Source: RGIG8700 sp045535635 (GTDB taxonomy: Bacteria > Bacillota > Clostridia > RGIG6154). Taken from it: 14,684 bases of DNA. The notes beneath the pieces are model-generated. The model did not search any database and was not told the origin of the DNA. It worked only from the letters and a program-made list of their open reading frames with translations. Position 1 is the first letter of the stretch. Every line of letters starts with the position of its first letter. Location of the stretch: positions 1-14,684 of the forward strand of contig JAZSLZ010000097.1 in NCBI GenBank assembly GCA_045535635.1. The letters run 5' to 3'. Of this stretch, positions 6,083 through 12,592 are shown one piece after another. The position numbers and the translations under genes were made by a program.

Positions 6083-7474
6083 ATGGCAGAAAAAACAGGT
6101 GTTGTAACCCAGGTAATGGGACCTGTAGTTGACGTCAGATTTGACGAGGGAAAGCTCCCTCCTATAAATAATGCCCTCACAATTCCAAAGGGGGATAAAA
6201 CACTTACTGTTGAAGTTTCTCAGCACATTGGCGATAACACAGCAAGATGTATTGCTATGGCTTCAACTGACGGACTTAAAAGAAATACGCCTGTAACAGA
6301 TACAGGCAGACCAATTTCTGTTCCTGTAGGAAGAGAAACTCTTGGCAGAATTTTTAATGTACTTGGTGAGCCGGTTGATAACAAACCTGCACCTGAGAAC
6401 TGTGAAACCCACGAAATTCACAGACCTGCACCAAAGTATGACACACTTTCATCATCAACAGAAATTTTAGAAACAGGTATTAAGGTTATCGACCTTATCT
6501 GCCCATATTCAAAGGGTGGTAAAATCGGTTTGTTCGGCGGTGCAGGTGTTGGTAAAACAGTTCTTATTATGGAACTTATCAACAACATCGCAAAAGAACA
6601 CGGCGGACTTTCTGTTTTCACAGGTGTTGGCGAAAGAACAAGAGAAGGAAATGACCTTTATAACGAAATGATGGAATCAGGTGTTTTAAATAATACAACA
6701 CTCGTTTACGGACAGATGAACGAGCCACCAGGAGCAAGAATGAGAGTTGCACTTTCAGGTCTTACAATGGCAGAATACTTTCGTGACGAAGAAGGTCAGG
6801 ATGTGCTTTTGTTCATTGATAACATTTTCCGTTTTACTCAGGCAGGTTCAGAGGTTTCTGCACTTCTTGGCAGAATGCCTTCTGCGGTAGGTTATCAGCC
6901 TACACTTGCAAATGAAATGGGTATGCTTCAGGAAAGAATCACATCAACTAAAAAAGGTTCTATCACATCTATTCAGGCGGTTTATGTACCTGCCGACGAC
7001 TTAACAGACCCTGCTCCTGCAACAACATTTGCTCACCTTGATGCAACAACAGTTTTATCAAGAAGCATTGCATCTCAGGGTATTTATCCTGCAGTTGATC
7101 CACTTGATTCAACAAGCCGTATTCTTTCACCTGAAATTTTAGGCGAAGAACACTATTTTGTTGCAAAAGAGGTTCAGAGAATACTTCAAAGGTATCAGGA
7201 ACTTATGGATATTATAGCTATTATGGGTATGGATGAGCTTTCAGATGAAGATAAAATTCTTGTTCAGAGAGCAAGAAAAATCCAGAGATTCTTATCACAG
7301 CCATTTACTGTTTCTGAAAAGTTTATCGGTATTGAGGGTAAATATGTTCCTCTTGCTGAAACAATCAGAGGCTTTAAAGAAATCATTGAAGGTAAGCATG
7401 ATGACTTGCCTGAATCTGCGTTCTTGTTCGTAGGAACAATTGATGAAGCAGTAGAAAAAGCCCGTAAGGCTTAA
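6083..7474 (+). CDS. atpD: F0F1 ATP synthase subunit beta (catalytic)
   Basis: The 463-residue catalytic subunit makes or hydrolyses ATP. The ATG at 6083 is chosen because AAGGAGG is 8 nt upstream; the frame stays open further back into atpG, but that extension is not conserved. Motifs are P-loop GGAGVGKT (152-159) with K158 and T159, the GERTREG segment with catalytic E184, Walker B LLFIDNIFRF (242-251) with D246, the signature PAVDPLDSTSR (336-346) and DELSDED (384-390), the lever loop that pushes on gamma and epsilon. All catalytic residues are present and the length is normal. Confidence 0.98.
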   Translation: MAEKTGVVTQVMGPVVDVRFDEGKLPPINNALTIPKGDKTLTVEVSQHIGDNTARCIAMASTDGLKRNTPVTDTGRPISVPVGRETLGRIFNVLGEPVDNKPAPENCETHEIHRPAPKYDTLSSSTEILETGIKVIDLICPYSKGGKIGLFGGAGVGKTVLIMELINNIAKEHGGLSVFTGVGERTREGNDLYNEMMESGVLNNTTLVYGQMNEPPGARMRVALSGLTMAEYFRDEEGQDVLLFIDNIFRFTQAGSEVSALLGRMPSAVGYQPTLANEMGMLQERITSTKKGSITSIQAVYVPADDLTDPAPATTFAHLDATTVLSRSIASQGIYPAVDPLDSTSRILSPEILGEEHYFVAKEVQRILQRYQELMDIIAIMGMDELSDEDKILVQRARKIQRFLSQPFTVSEKFIGIEGKYVPLAETIRGFKEIIEGKHDDLPESAFLFVGTIDEAVEKARKA

Positions 7475-7485
7475 GAGGTGTTGAT

Positions 7486-7743
7486 ATGAAAACATTTCGT
7501 TTAATAATTTCATCACCTGACGGCAGTATTTTTGACGGTCAGGCGGTGTGCATCTCAACCAGAGGTGCAATGGGTGATTTTGCCGTTATGGCAGGTCACG
7601 CTCCCTTTGTTACAACAATAAAGGCAGGAAAATGCAAAATAGAACTTGAAGACGGCGAGAAAAACGGTGTAACAGACGGTGGTATTTTAACCGTTTCAAA
7701 AGAAAATGTAACACTTCTTTCAAGCTCATTTAAGTGGGAATAG
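7486..7743 (+). CDS. atpC: F0F1 ATP synthase subunit epsilon, short form without C-terminal helices
   Basis: The 85-residue protein matches the N-terminal beta-sandwich domain of epsilon (ISSPDG near the N-terminus, GDFAVMAGHAPFVT at 30-43, DGGILTV near 64-70, ending VTLLSSSFKWE). The typical protein is about 130-140 residues, with a C-terminal helical hairpin that can extend into F1, block rotation and bind ATP. That domain is missing. The reading frame closes with TAG and a terminator stem begins 11 nt later, so this is not a local frameshift. Short epsilons are known in some anaerobes. The enzyme should still couple, since the beta-sandwich holds the c-ring, but it lacks epsilon-type inhibition. 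AGAGGTG lies 5 nt before the ATG and the gap to atpD is 11 nt. Confidence 0.95.
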   Translation: MKTFRLIISSPDGSIFDGQAVCISTRGAMGDFAVMAGHAPFVTTIKAGKCKIELEDGEKNGVTDGGILTVSKENVTLLSSSFKWE

Positions 7744-7753
7744 TAAAACAGTT

Positions 7754-7780
7754 AAGAGAACGGCAAAACCGTTCTCTTTT
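7754..7780 (+). terminator. Terminator of the ATP synthase operon
   Basis: A perfect 10-bp stem (7754-7763 with 7769-7778) encloses a 5-nt loop (caaaa), and the T-run overlaps the 3' arm (7777-7780). It starts 11 nt after the atpC stop. Confidence 0.9.
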
Positions 7781-7799
7781 CACAAATTAAACAAAATTA

Positions 7800-7864
7800 T
7801 TTCACACCGCTATTCTTGACTTTTTTTATTTATATAGTATAATTATACAAGAGGTGGTGTGAAA
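7800..7864. promoter_or_regulatory. 9-bp inverted repeat flanking the next promoter
   Basis: TTTCACACC (7800-7808) and GGTGTGAAA (7856-7864) are perfect complements 47 nt apart. The left arm lies 7 nt before the -35 box. The right arm lies between the ribosome site and the GTG start. It could be a pair of half-sites for a regulator, or in read-through RNA a stem masking the start. Chance is not excluded. Confidence 0.3.
7816..7843 (+). promoter_or_regulatory. Sigma-A promoter of the four-gene operon
   Basis: TTGACT (7816-7821, five of six) and a perfect TATAAT (7838-7843) are separated by 16 nt. The predicted start near 7850 leaves a very short leader of about 16 nt that holds little besides the ribosome site GAGGTGG. 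Confidence 0.85.
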
Positions 7865-7865
7865 A

Positions 7866-8498
7866 GTGGCAGATAAAATTTATAAGCTTAAAGATATTCC
7901 CAAAGGACAGAAACTTGCCTATATATGGGATTATTATAAATGGCATATTATTGTTGTGGTTGTTTTTGTTTTGGCGTGTGTTTCATTGGTTGTCCAGAAC
8001 CTTAACAAAGAAAGATATGATTCATATATTCTCTTTACAATGTCAGGCGGTAAGCTGATGGAAGAAAGCAGATACGGTCTTGAAACAGGCATAGAAGAGC
8101 TTGGTATTGACAACAACGGTGACAGCTACAATAACCTTTTCATTTCTACTGTTCTCTTTCCTGAAGATATGCTTTCTTCGGTAACGGCACAGGAAGCGGA
8201 AGTAAATATGCAACGCCTTGTTGCAGAGCTGACTTCAGGGGAATGTATTATTCAGATTACGGACGATAAGCTATATAAAACTCTTGAAAATTATCAGGTC
8301 CTTGCATCTTATGAAGATTTAAAAGGCGAGGTTGACGGAACAGGGATTATTAAAATTCCATACACAGAAACGGTGCTTGAGGAAATCGTTCCTATGGAAG
8401 CCTATGGAAGAGAGCTTTATTTAACTTTAAGACCTGGCGACCTTGACAATGTGATTTATCGTGACCAGATAGAAATTTTCAAAAAATTATTAAAATAA
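7866..8498 (+). CDS. Single-pass membrane protein of unknown function
   Basis: This 210-residue protein has a short basic cytoplasmic N-terminus with the aromatic motif YIWDYYKWHII (19-29), one membrane helix (about 27-46) and a mostly acidic outside domain of about 165 residues. The motif just before the helix is of a type seen in conserved clostridial membrane proteins, but I recognise no named family. The outer part has no cysteines that look paired (only C127), no catalytic signature and no repeats. The start is GTG, with GAGGTGG about 8 nt upstream and a consensus promoter directly before it. It is followed after 13 nt by the lipoprotein gene, so both products of the first half of the operon act at the cell surface. 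Confidence 0.85.
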   Translation: MADKIYKLKDIPKGQKLAYIWDYYKWHIIVVVVFVLACVSLVVQNLNKERYDSYILFTMSGGKLMEESRYGLETGIEELGIDNNGDSYNNLFISTVLFPEDMLSSVTAQEAEVNMQRLVAELTSGECIIQITDDKLYKTLENYQVLASYEDLKGEVDGTGIIKIPYTETVLEEIVPMEAYGRELYLTLRPGDLDNVIYRDQIEIFKKLLK

Positions 8499-8511
8499 TA
8501 CGGAGTGCGTT

Positions 8512-9477
8512 ATGAAAAAAGTATTATGTTTGTTGATTGCAGTGGTTTTGATAATATCTTTATTTACTGCTTGTGGGAAAAACGACGAGGTGGATTTTCT
8601 TGAAACAATAACATTTGAGAAAATTGCTCAGGTAAATTCCATGACAAATCTGCTTAAAAATTACGACAGTATTACCGAAAGAACAGTAAATAAAAATATG
8701 GATGGTGAAGAAGAATTTTATTGGGACCTGTCCTATGAAAAAAAAGAAAATAATATAAATGCTATTGTTGATACGGGTGATCAGTATAAATGTTATTATT
8801 ATAACGGTAAGATTTTTGCCTGTTATGAGGGAGAGTATTTACCTGTATTATATTTCAGAGAAACATACAATGATATAGTTGCAGAAGCAATAAGCAGAGA
8901 TAATCTTTTGAATTCTATTTATCATACAGTTTCTTCCAGAGAAAAGCTTAAAGACGGAAGATATGTTGTTACATTTGAGTTCAAGGCAAATTCGGATATG
9001 GTAAGCGATTTTGAACCATGGGGAATTAAAGAAGGACAGATAATGAACATAGTATATTTCCTTAAAGAAAACCTTGAAATTGACCACTATGATTATTATG
9101 TTTATGATGAAAAAAATAATAAGAGAAATATAGCAAATGTATATTTTGACTATGACTCTGAATTTACTTTCCCTGAAGAGGTTATAAATCTTGTTCAAAC
9201 AAAAGATTTATGCAAAGTTACGCTTTATGAAAATTATAGCTTTGGTTCGCAGTACAGTGAAACATACGAAGTACCAAAAGGTTCATATCTGGAAATAAAC
9301 AGTTACCTTTATGCGTATAATATTTATGCTAATGAAGAAATGGATGTTTTATGGGACTTTGAGAACGACGCAATTAATGAAGATACCAGCTTGTATCTTT
9401 ATGAAGAAATATATTATGACTTAGATGAAGAAATGGGTGAAGAAATAATCACCGGAGAGGAGACAGAAAATGAGTGA
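8512..9477 (+). CDS. Lipoprotein with a C-terminal InlB B-repeat-like domain
   Basis: This 321-residue secreted protein has a type II signal peptide (residues 1-20, basic KK start, hydrophobic core) ending at LFTA-C21, so it is probably lipid-anchored at C21. The middle (about 28-225) is rich in Tyr, Asp and Glu with predicted strands; the family is not recognised. Residues 234-298 resemble a Listeria-Bacteroides (InlB B-type, beta-grasp) repeat: a VTLY strand, a YEVPKGSYLEI turn like the usual VPxGSxL, then WDFENDAINEDTSLYLY like the usual FDFxxxxITEDTTLYA. This call is from pattern alone. The tail (302-321) is strongly acidic. GGAGTG lies before the ATG. Its stop overlaps the start of the Mrp gene by 8 nt. 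Confidence 0.8.
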   Translation: MKKVLCLLIAVVLIISLFTACGKNDEVDFLETITFEKIAQVNSMTNLLKNYDSITERTVNKNMDGEEEFYWDLSYEKKENNINAIVDTGDQYKCYYYNGKIFACYEGEYLPVLYFRETYNDIVAEAISRDNLLNSIYHTVSSREKLKDGRYVVTFEFKANSDMVSDFEPWGIKEGQIMNIVYFLKENLEIDHYDYYVYDEKNNKRNIANVYFDYDSEFTFPEEVINLVQTKDLCKVTLYENYSFGSQYSETYEVPKGSYLEINSYLYAYNIYANEEMDVLWDFENDAINEDTSLYLYEEIYYDLDEEMGEEIITGEETENE

Positions 9478-10291
9478 ATGTACACACGATTGCAGCACTT
9501 GCAGTGCTGACTGCTCAAGCAGACAGCCTGAAAGTCTTATTGAAAATTTAAATGAATTAAGCAGTGTTAACAAGGTTATTGCCATAGTTAGCGGAAAAGG
9601 AGGCGTTGGTAAATCCTTTGTTACAAGTATGATGGCGTCAGAAATGAATAAAAAAGGCTATCAGACTGCAGTTTTAGACGCGGATATTACTGGTCCTTCA
9701 ATTCCTAAAGCTTTTGGAATAAAAGAAAAGGCAACAGGCGATGATGCAGGTCTTATTCCTGTAACATCACAGGCAGGGGTGCAGGTTATGTCTATTAACC
9801 TTTTGCTTCCTGATGAAACAGATCCGGTTGTCTGGAGAGGTCCTGTTATTGCAGGTGCAGTTAAACAGTTCTGGACAGATGTTATCTGGAAGGATGTTGA
9901 CTTTATGTTTGTAGATATGCCTCCGGGAACAGGAGATGTACCTCTTACTGTATTTCAGAGTTTGCCTGTTGACGGTATTATTATTGTAACAAGCCCTCAG
10001 GACTTAGTTTCTATGATTGTTGGAAAAGCTATTAAAATGGCAAATCTTATGAATATACCTGTTCTTGGTATTGTTGAAAACTATAGCTATTTTGATTGCC
10101 CTGACTGCGGTAAAAAGCATTATATTTACGGCGAAAGCAAGGTAGATAAAATTGCAGAGGAAAACGGACTTAAGGTTCTTGCCAAGCTTCCTATAAATCC
10201 TGAATTTGCAAACCATATTGATAACGGCGATGTTGAAAGCATTGACGGAAGCTTTATGGATGGAGCTATTGAGGCAGTAAAAAATGCTTAA
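9470..10291 (+). CDS. Mrp/NBP35-type Fe-S cluster carrier ATPase
   Basis: This 273-residue cytoplasmic P-loop protein belongs to the Mrp/ApbC/NBP35 family, which carries iron-sulfur clusters and passes them to target enzymes using ATP. Motifs are a deviant Walker A GKGGVGKS (42-49), switch I region VLDADITGPSIP (68-79), DMPPGTGD (149-156) and the CPDC pair (C210, C213) that holds a bridging cluster between two monomers. The N-terminus has a second motif, C4-x3-C8-x2-C11-x3-C15, as in NBP35-like forms and unlike the shorter ApbC type. The ATG at 9470 has AGGAG 7 nt upstream. It overlaps the lipoprotein gene by 8 nt and the next cysteine-rich gene by 8 nt, so the three are likely translationally coupled. 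Confidence 0.93.
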   Translation: MSECTHDCSTCSADCSSRQPESLIENLNELSSVNKVIAIVSGKGGVGKSFVTSMMASEMNKKGYQTAVLDADITGPSIPKAFGIKEKATGDDAGLIPVTSQAGVQVMSINLLLPDETDPVVWRGPVIAGAVKQFWTDVIWKDVDFMFVDMPPGTGDVPLTVFQSLPVDGIIIVTSPQDLVSMIVGKAIKMANLMNIPVLGIVENYSYFDCPDCGKKHYIYGESKVDKIAEENGLKVLAKLPINPEFANHIDNGDVESIDGSFMDGAIEAVKNA

Positions 10292-10796
10292 AAAATATTA
10301 CGACAAGATTTATGAATTATTGGACGAAGTTACTCCGCTTTCAAAAGATTGCGGAGTGCTTTGTGATAAAGCCTGTTGCAAGGAAGAGGACGAACCAGCA
10401 GGTATGTTTGTTTTCCCCTTTGAGGAAAAGCTTCTTGAAAAGGTTGATTTCGGTTACATAGAAGAAAGCAACTGCGAATACGGAGAAGATAAGATTGCAA
10501 AGATTTTCTATTGCACAAAGCCATGCAAAAGAGAACAAAGACCTCTTTCGTGCAGAATTTTTCCTCTTACTCCTAACAGAAAAAACGGAAAAATAAAGCT
10601 TGTTATGAATCCTGCAGCGAAAAAAATGTGTCCACTTGCAAGAAGCCTCCATCCCTCACAGCTCGAAGAGAATTTTGAGGAAAATGTAAGAAGAGCCATA
10701 AACAGAATTTTAAAGCTGAAAGATGGCGAGGACTACATAGATATGCTCACAGAAATTGCAGAGCAGTTTGAAGAAATGAATAAAAGCTTTAACTAA
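10284..10796 (+). CDS. YkgJ-like cysteine-cluster protein (CxxCxxCC type)
   Basis: This 170-residue soluble protein has nine cysteines: C23, C27, C31, C32, C64, C77, C81, C90 and C116. The cluster C-x3-C-x3-CC near the N-terminus and the later RPLSCRIFPL (86-95) resemble the YkgJ/CxxCxxCC family, thought to bind zinc or an iron-sulfur cluster; the N-terminal spacing is x3/x3 rather than x2/x2. The C-terminus (about 125-170) is helical and acidic. It overlaps the Mrp gene by 8 nt, with GAGG 9 nt before the ATG. The pairing suggests it may be a client, partner or maturation factor for the Fe-S carrier, which is inference. It is the last gene before a terminator. Confidence 0.85.
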   Translation: MLKKYYDKIYELLDEVTPLSKDCGVLCDKACCKEEDEPAGMFVFPFEEKLLEKVDFGYIEESNCEYGEDKIAKIFYCTKPCKREQRPLSCRIFPLTPNRKNGKIKLVMNPAAKKMCPLARSLHPSQLEENFEENVRRAINRILKLKDGEDYIDMLTEIAEQFEEMNKSFN

Positions 10797-10833
10797 AAAA
10801 CAGAAACATCGCAAAAGCGACATTTCTGTTTTT
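10796..10833. terminator. Bidirectional terminator between convergent units
   Basis: An 11-bp outer stem (10796-10806 with 10823-10833) with an A-tract on one side and a T-tract on the other, a 2x2 internal loop, and a 4-bp inner stem (tcgc/gcga) with an AAAA loop. It can end the rightward operon whose last stop is at 10794-10796. Read leftward, it gives a T6 tail just after the tRNA-Pro 3' end, so it probably serves both. Confidence 0.85.
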
Positions 10834-10909
10834 GGTCTGAGTGGGGAGACTTGAACTCCCGGCCTCTTGAACCCCATTCAAGCACGCTACCAAACTGCGC
10901 CACACCCAG
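10833..10909 (-). tRNA. tRNA-Pro (anticodon GGG), CCA encoded
   Basis: The 77-nt leftward gene folds as a full cloverleaf. The acceptor is CTGGGTG with CACTCAG (one G-U), C1-G72 as usual for bacterial tRNA-Pro. The D-arm is GCGC/GCGT with loop AGTTTGGTA. The anticodon stem is CTTGA/TCAAG with loop ATGGGGT, so the anticodon is GGG at 10875-10873, followed by G37. The 5-nt variable loop is AGGCC. The T-arm is GGGAG-TTCAAGT-CTCCC. Discriminator A73 and CCA are encoded. It reads CCC and CCU codons. It has its own promoter and is a single-gene unit here. Confidence 0.96.
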
Positions 10910-10920
10910 ATAACTTCTAT

Positions 10921-10949
10921 ATTATGCAACAAATTCAAAAAAATGTCAA
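10921..10949 (-). promoter_or_regulatory. Promoter of the tRNA-Pro gene
   Basis: On the - strand, a perfect TTGACA (10949-10944) is followed after 17 nt by CATAAT (10926-10921, five of six). The predicted start near 10914 lies about 5 nt before the mature tRNA 5' end, giving a very short 5' leader. Confidence 0.8.
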
Positions 10950-10984
10950 TAGAATAAAAGAAGAAAAAACTAAAGGAGAAAACA

Positions 10985-11638
10985 ATGAAACCAAGAATTT
11001 TACTTGCGGCGAAAATAAATACTGAGTATTACATAGATGCAGTTAATAATCTGGGAGGAATTGCAGATGCAAAATATCTTCCTGAAATTGATACAAGCTA
11101 TGACGGACTTCTTCTTTGCGGTGGAAGTGATACACATCCAAAGTATTATGGTCAGGAAATAAACGGAGCCGTTGATATTGATGAAGCAAGAGATGAAAAT
11201 GAGGTTGCTCTTTGTAAAGCATATCTTGAAGCAGGAAAGCCGATTATGGGTATTTGCAGAGGCTTTCAGCTTATTAATACAGTTTTTGGCGGAGATATGT
11301 ATCAACATATAGAAACTGCAGACAGACATACATCAGGAAAAGAAAACGACCTTGTTCATGGTGCGGTTGCAAAAGAGGGCAGCCTTTTATATGAGCTTTA
11401 CGGAAAAGAATTTTCAGTAAACAGTCACCACCATCAGGCACTTAAAAATGTTGCAGAAGGCTTTGAGGTAACCGTTATGTCTGATGATGGCGTAATTGAA
11501 GCAATTGAGCACAAAACACTTCCTGTTTTCGGTGTGCAGTGGCACCCTGAAAGAATGTGCTTTAAGGCAAAGAGAGAAGATACGGTTGACGGTTCAAAAG
11601 TGATAGAAGCTTTTGTAAAAATGTGCACAAAGAGGTAA
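10985..11638 (+). CDS. Class I glutamine amidotransferase-like hydrolase (peptidase C26, PuuD type)
   Basis: This 217-residue cytoplasmic protein has the fold and triad of gamma-glutamyl hydrolases. C91 is the nucleophile in GICRGFQLIN, with H187 and E189 in VQWHPE. LLLCGGSDTHP (42-52) resembles the GGxDxxP motif of gamma-glutamyl-GABA hydrolases (PuuD and relatives), and the HHHQ at 148-151 also fits them. The likely reaction is cleavage of a gamma-glutamyl amide bond; the true substrate is unknown and no puu genes are nearby. No synthase domain is attached, so it is not a biosynthetic amidotransferase subunit. AAAGGAG lies 6 nt before the ATG. A weak TAGAAT -10 (10950-10955) is the best promoter candidate. 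The next gene follows after 4 nt. Confidence 0.9.
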   Translation: MKPRILLAAKINTEYYIDAVNNLGGIADAKYLPEIDTSYDGLLLCGGSDTHPKYYGQEINGAVDIDEARDENEVALCKAYLEAGKPIMGICRGFQLINTVFGGDMYQHIETADRHTSGKENDLVHGAVAKEGSLLYELYGKEFSVNSHHHQALKNVAEGFEVTVMSDDGVIEAIEHKTLPVFGVQWHPERMCFKAKREDTVDGSKVIEAFVKMCTKR

Positions 11639-11642
11639 GAAT

Positions 11643-12491
11643 ATGAAAATTTCAACAGAAATAGGTTCAGCAACCAGAATTATAGGAGAGGAAAAAGCGA
11701 TTGAGCTTATTGCAAAAGCAGGGTTTGATGCCTGGGATTTTTCAATGTTTGCAATGTGCAGATATGACAGGGAAAATAACTGTCTTTTGGAAAATGACCA
11801 TCCTTTAGCAGGAAACAACTATCTTGCATTTGCAAGACAGTTAAAAAAAATCGGCCTTGATAACGGAATTGAGTGCAATCAGTCCCATGCGCCATTTCCT
11901 ATATACATTGATGAAATAAGAAGCTATTGTAAAAGAGCTATTGAATGTACTGCGGAAGCAGGAGGAAAAATCTGTGTAATTCACCCTGATAATCATAAAA
12001 GTGCAGAAGAAAATGCAGAAATTTACAACGAACTTTTGCCTTTTGCAAAGGAATGCGGAGTGAAAATCGCAACAGAAAATATGTTCAACTGGTATTATGG
12101 ACCTGCACCTGCGGCTTGTTCTTCACCTGAAAGCTTTGTTGAGCATCTTAAGGCAGTAGATGATGATTATTTCGTAGCTTGTCTTGATATAGGCCACGCA
12201 GAGCTTAAAGGTCTTAAAACAAGTGCAGTTGAAATGATAAAGGCAATAGGACCTAAGCTTCAGGCACTTCATATCCATGATAACGACAAGGAAAATGACA
12301 AGCACCAGATTCCGTTTTCAATGAATATAGACTTTAATGCAGTGGTTAATGCACTTAAAGAGGTAGGTTATAAAGGCGACCTTACTTTAGAGGCAAATGC
12401 ATACCTTAAAGAATTTACAGAAGAAAATATTTTTGAAGGAATTAAAAACCTTGCAGAATCAGCAAAAAAATTAAGAGAAATGATGAAATAA
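11643..12491 (+). CDS. Sugar phosphate isomerase/epimerase-like TIM-barrel protein
   Basis: This 282-residue protein has the xylose isomerase-like (AP endonuclease 2) barrel pattern. Probable metal ligands are E145 (ATENM), D182 and H185 (LDIGHAEL), H210 or H212 (LHIHDND) and E250 (LTLEAN). The N-terminus KISTEIG and SHAPFP (81-86) fit sugar isomerases and epimerases of this superfamily. It probably interconverts a keto sugar, inositol derivative or related compound, but the sequence does not say which. It has no signal peptide. The ribosome site GAGG runs into the previous stop, so it is co-expressed with the C26-type hydrolase. A terminator follows 8 nt after its stop. The link between the two enzymes is not explained by a pathway known to me. 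Confidence 0.88.
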   Translation: MKISTEIGSATRIIGEEKAIELIAKAGFDAWDFSMFAMCRYDRENNCLLENDHPLAGNNYLAFARQLKKIGLDNGIECNQSHAPFPIYIDEIRSYCKRAIECTAEAGGKICVIHPDNHKSAEENAEIYNELLPFAKECGVKIATENMFNWYYGPAPAACSSPESFVEHLKAVDDDYFVACLDIGHAELKGLKTSAVEMIKAIGPKLQALHIHDNDKENDKHQIPFSMNIDFNAVVNALKEVGYKGDLTLEANAYLKEFTEENIFEGIKNLAESAKKLREMMK

Positions 12492-12499
12492 TTACTATG

Positions 12500-12529
12500 A
12501 CCGCACGATTTAACCAATCGTGCGGTTTT
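12500..12529 (+). terminator. Terminator after the isomerase gene
   Basis: A perfect 11-bp GC-rich stem (12500-12510 with 12516-12526) has a 5-nt loop and a TTTT tail (12526-12529). It separates the metabolic pair from the kinase operon. Confidence 0.9.
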
Positions 12530-12532
12530 AAA

Positions 12533-12561
12533 TTGACAAAAATGCATAAAAATGATAAAAT
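12533..12561 (+). promoter_or_regulatory. Sigma-A promoter of the sensor kinase operon
   Basis: A perfect TTGACA (12533-12538), a 17-nt spacer and TAAAAT (12556-12561, five of six) lie just after the terminator. The predicted start near 12568 gives a leader of about 25 nt before the GTG at 12593. Confidence 0.85.
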
Positions 12562-12592
12562 ATACTATCTATACATATAAGGTGGTGAAGGT

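Noticed and set aside
7486..7743. Frameshifted epsilon pseudogene
   Set aside because: The stop falls at the natural domain boundary and is followed by a terminator. The short downstream gap holds no remnant of the helical domain in any frame.
8848..9198. 116-codon leftward frame opposite the lipoprotein gene
   Set aside because: It is an Ile/Asn/Phe-rich shadow of Tyr/Asp/Glu codons on the other strand, and the + strand frame has a signal peptide, ribosome site and operon context.
11000..11329. 109-codon leftward frame opposite the C26-type hydrolase
   Set aside because: It covers the catalytic motif region of a clear enzyme gene on the other strand; no independent support.
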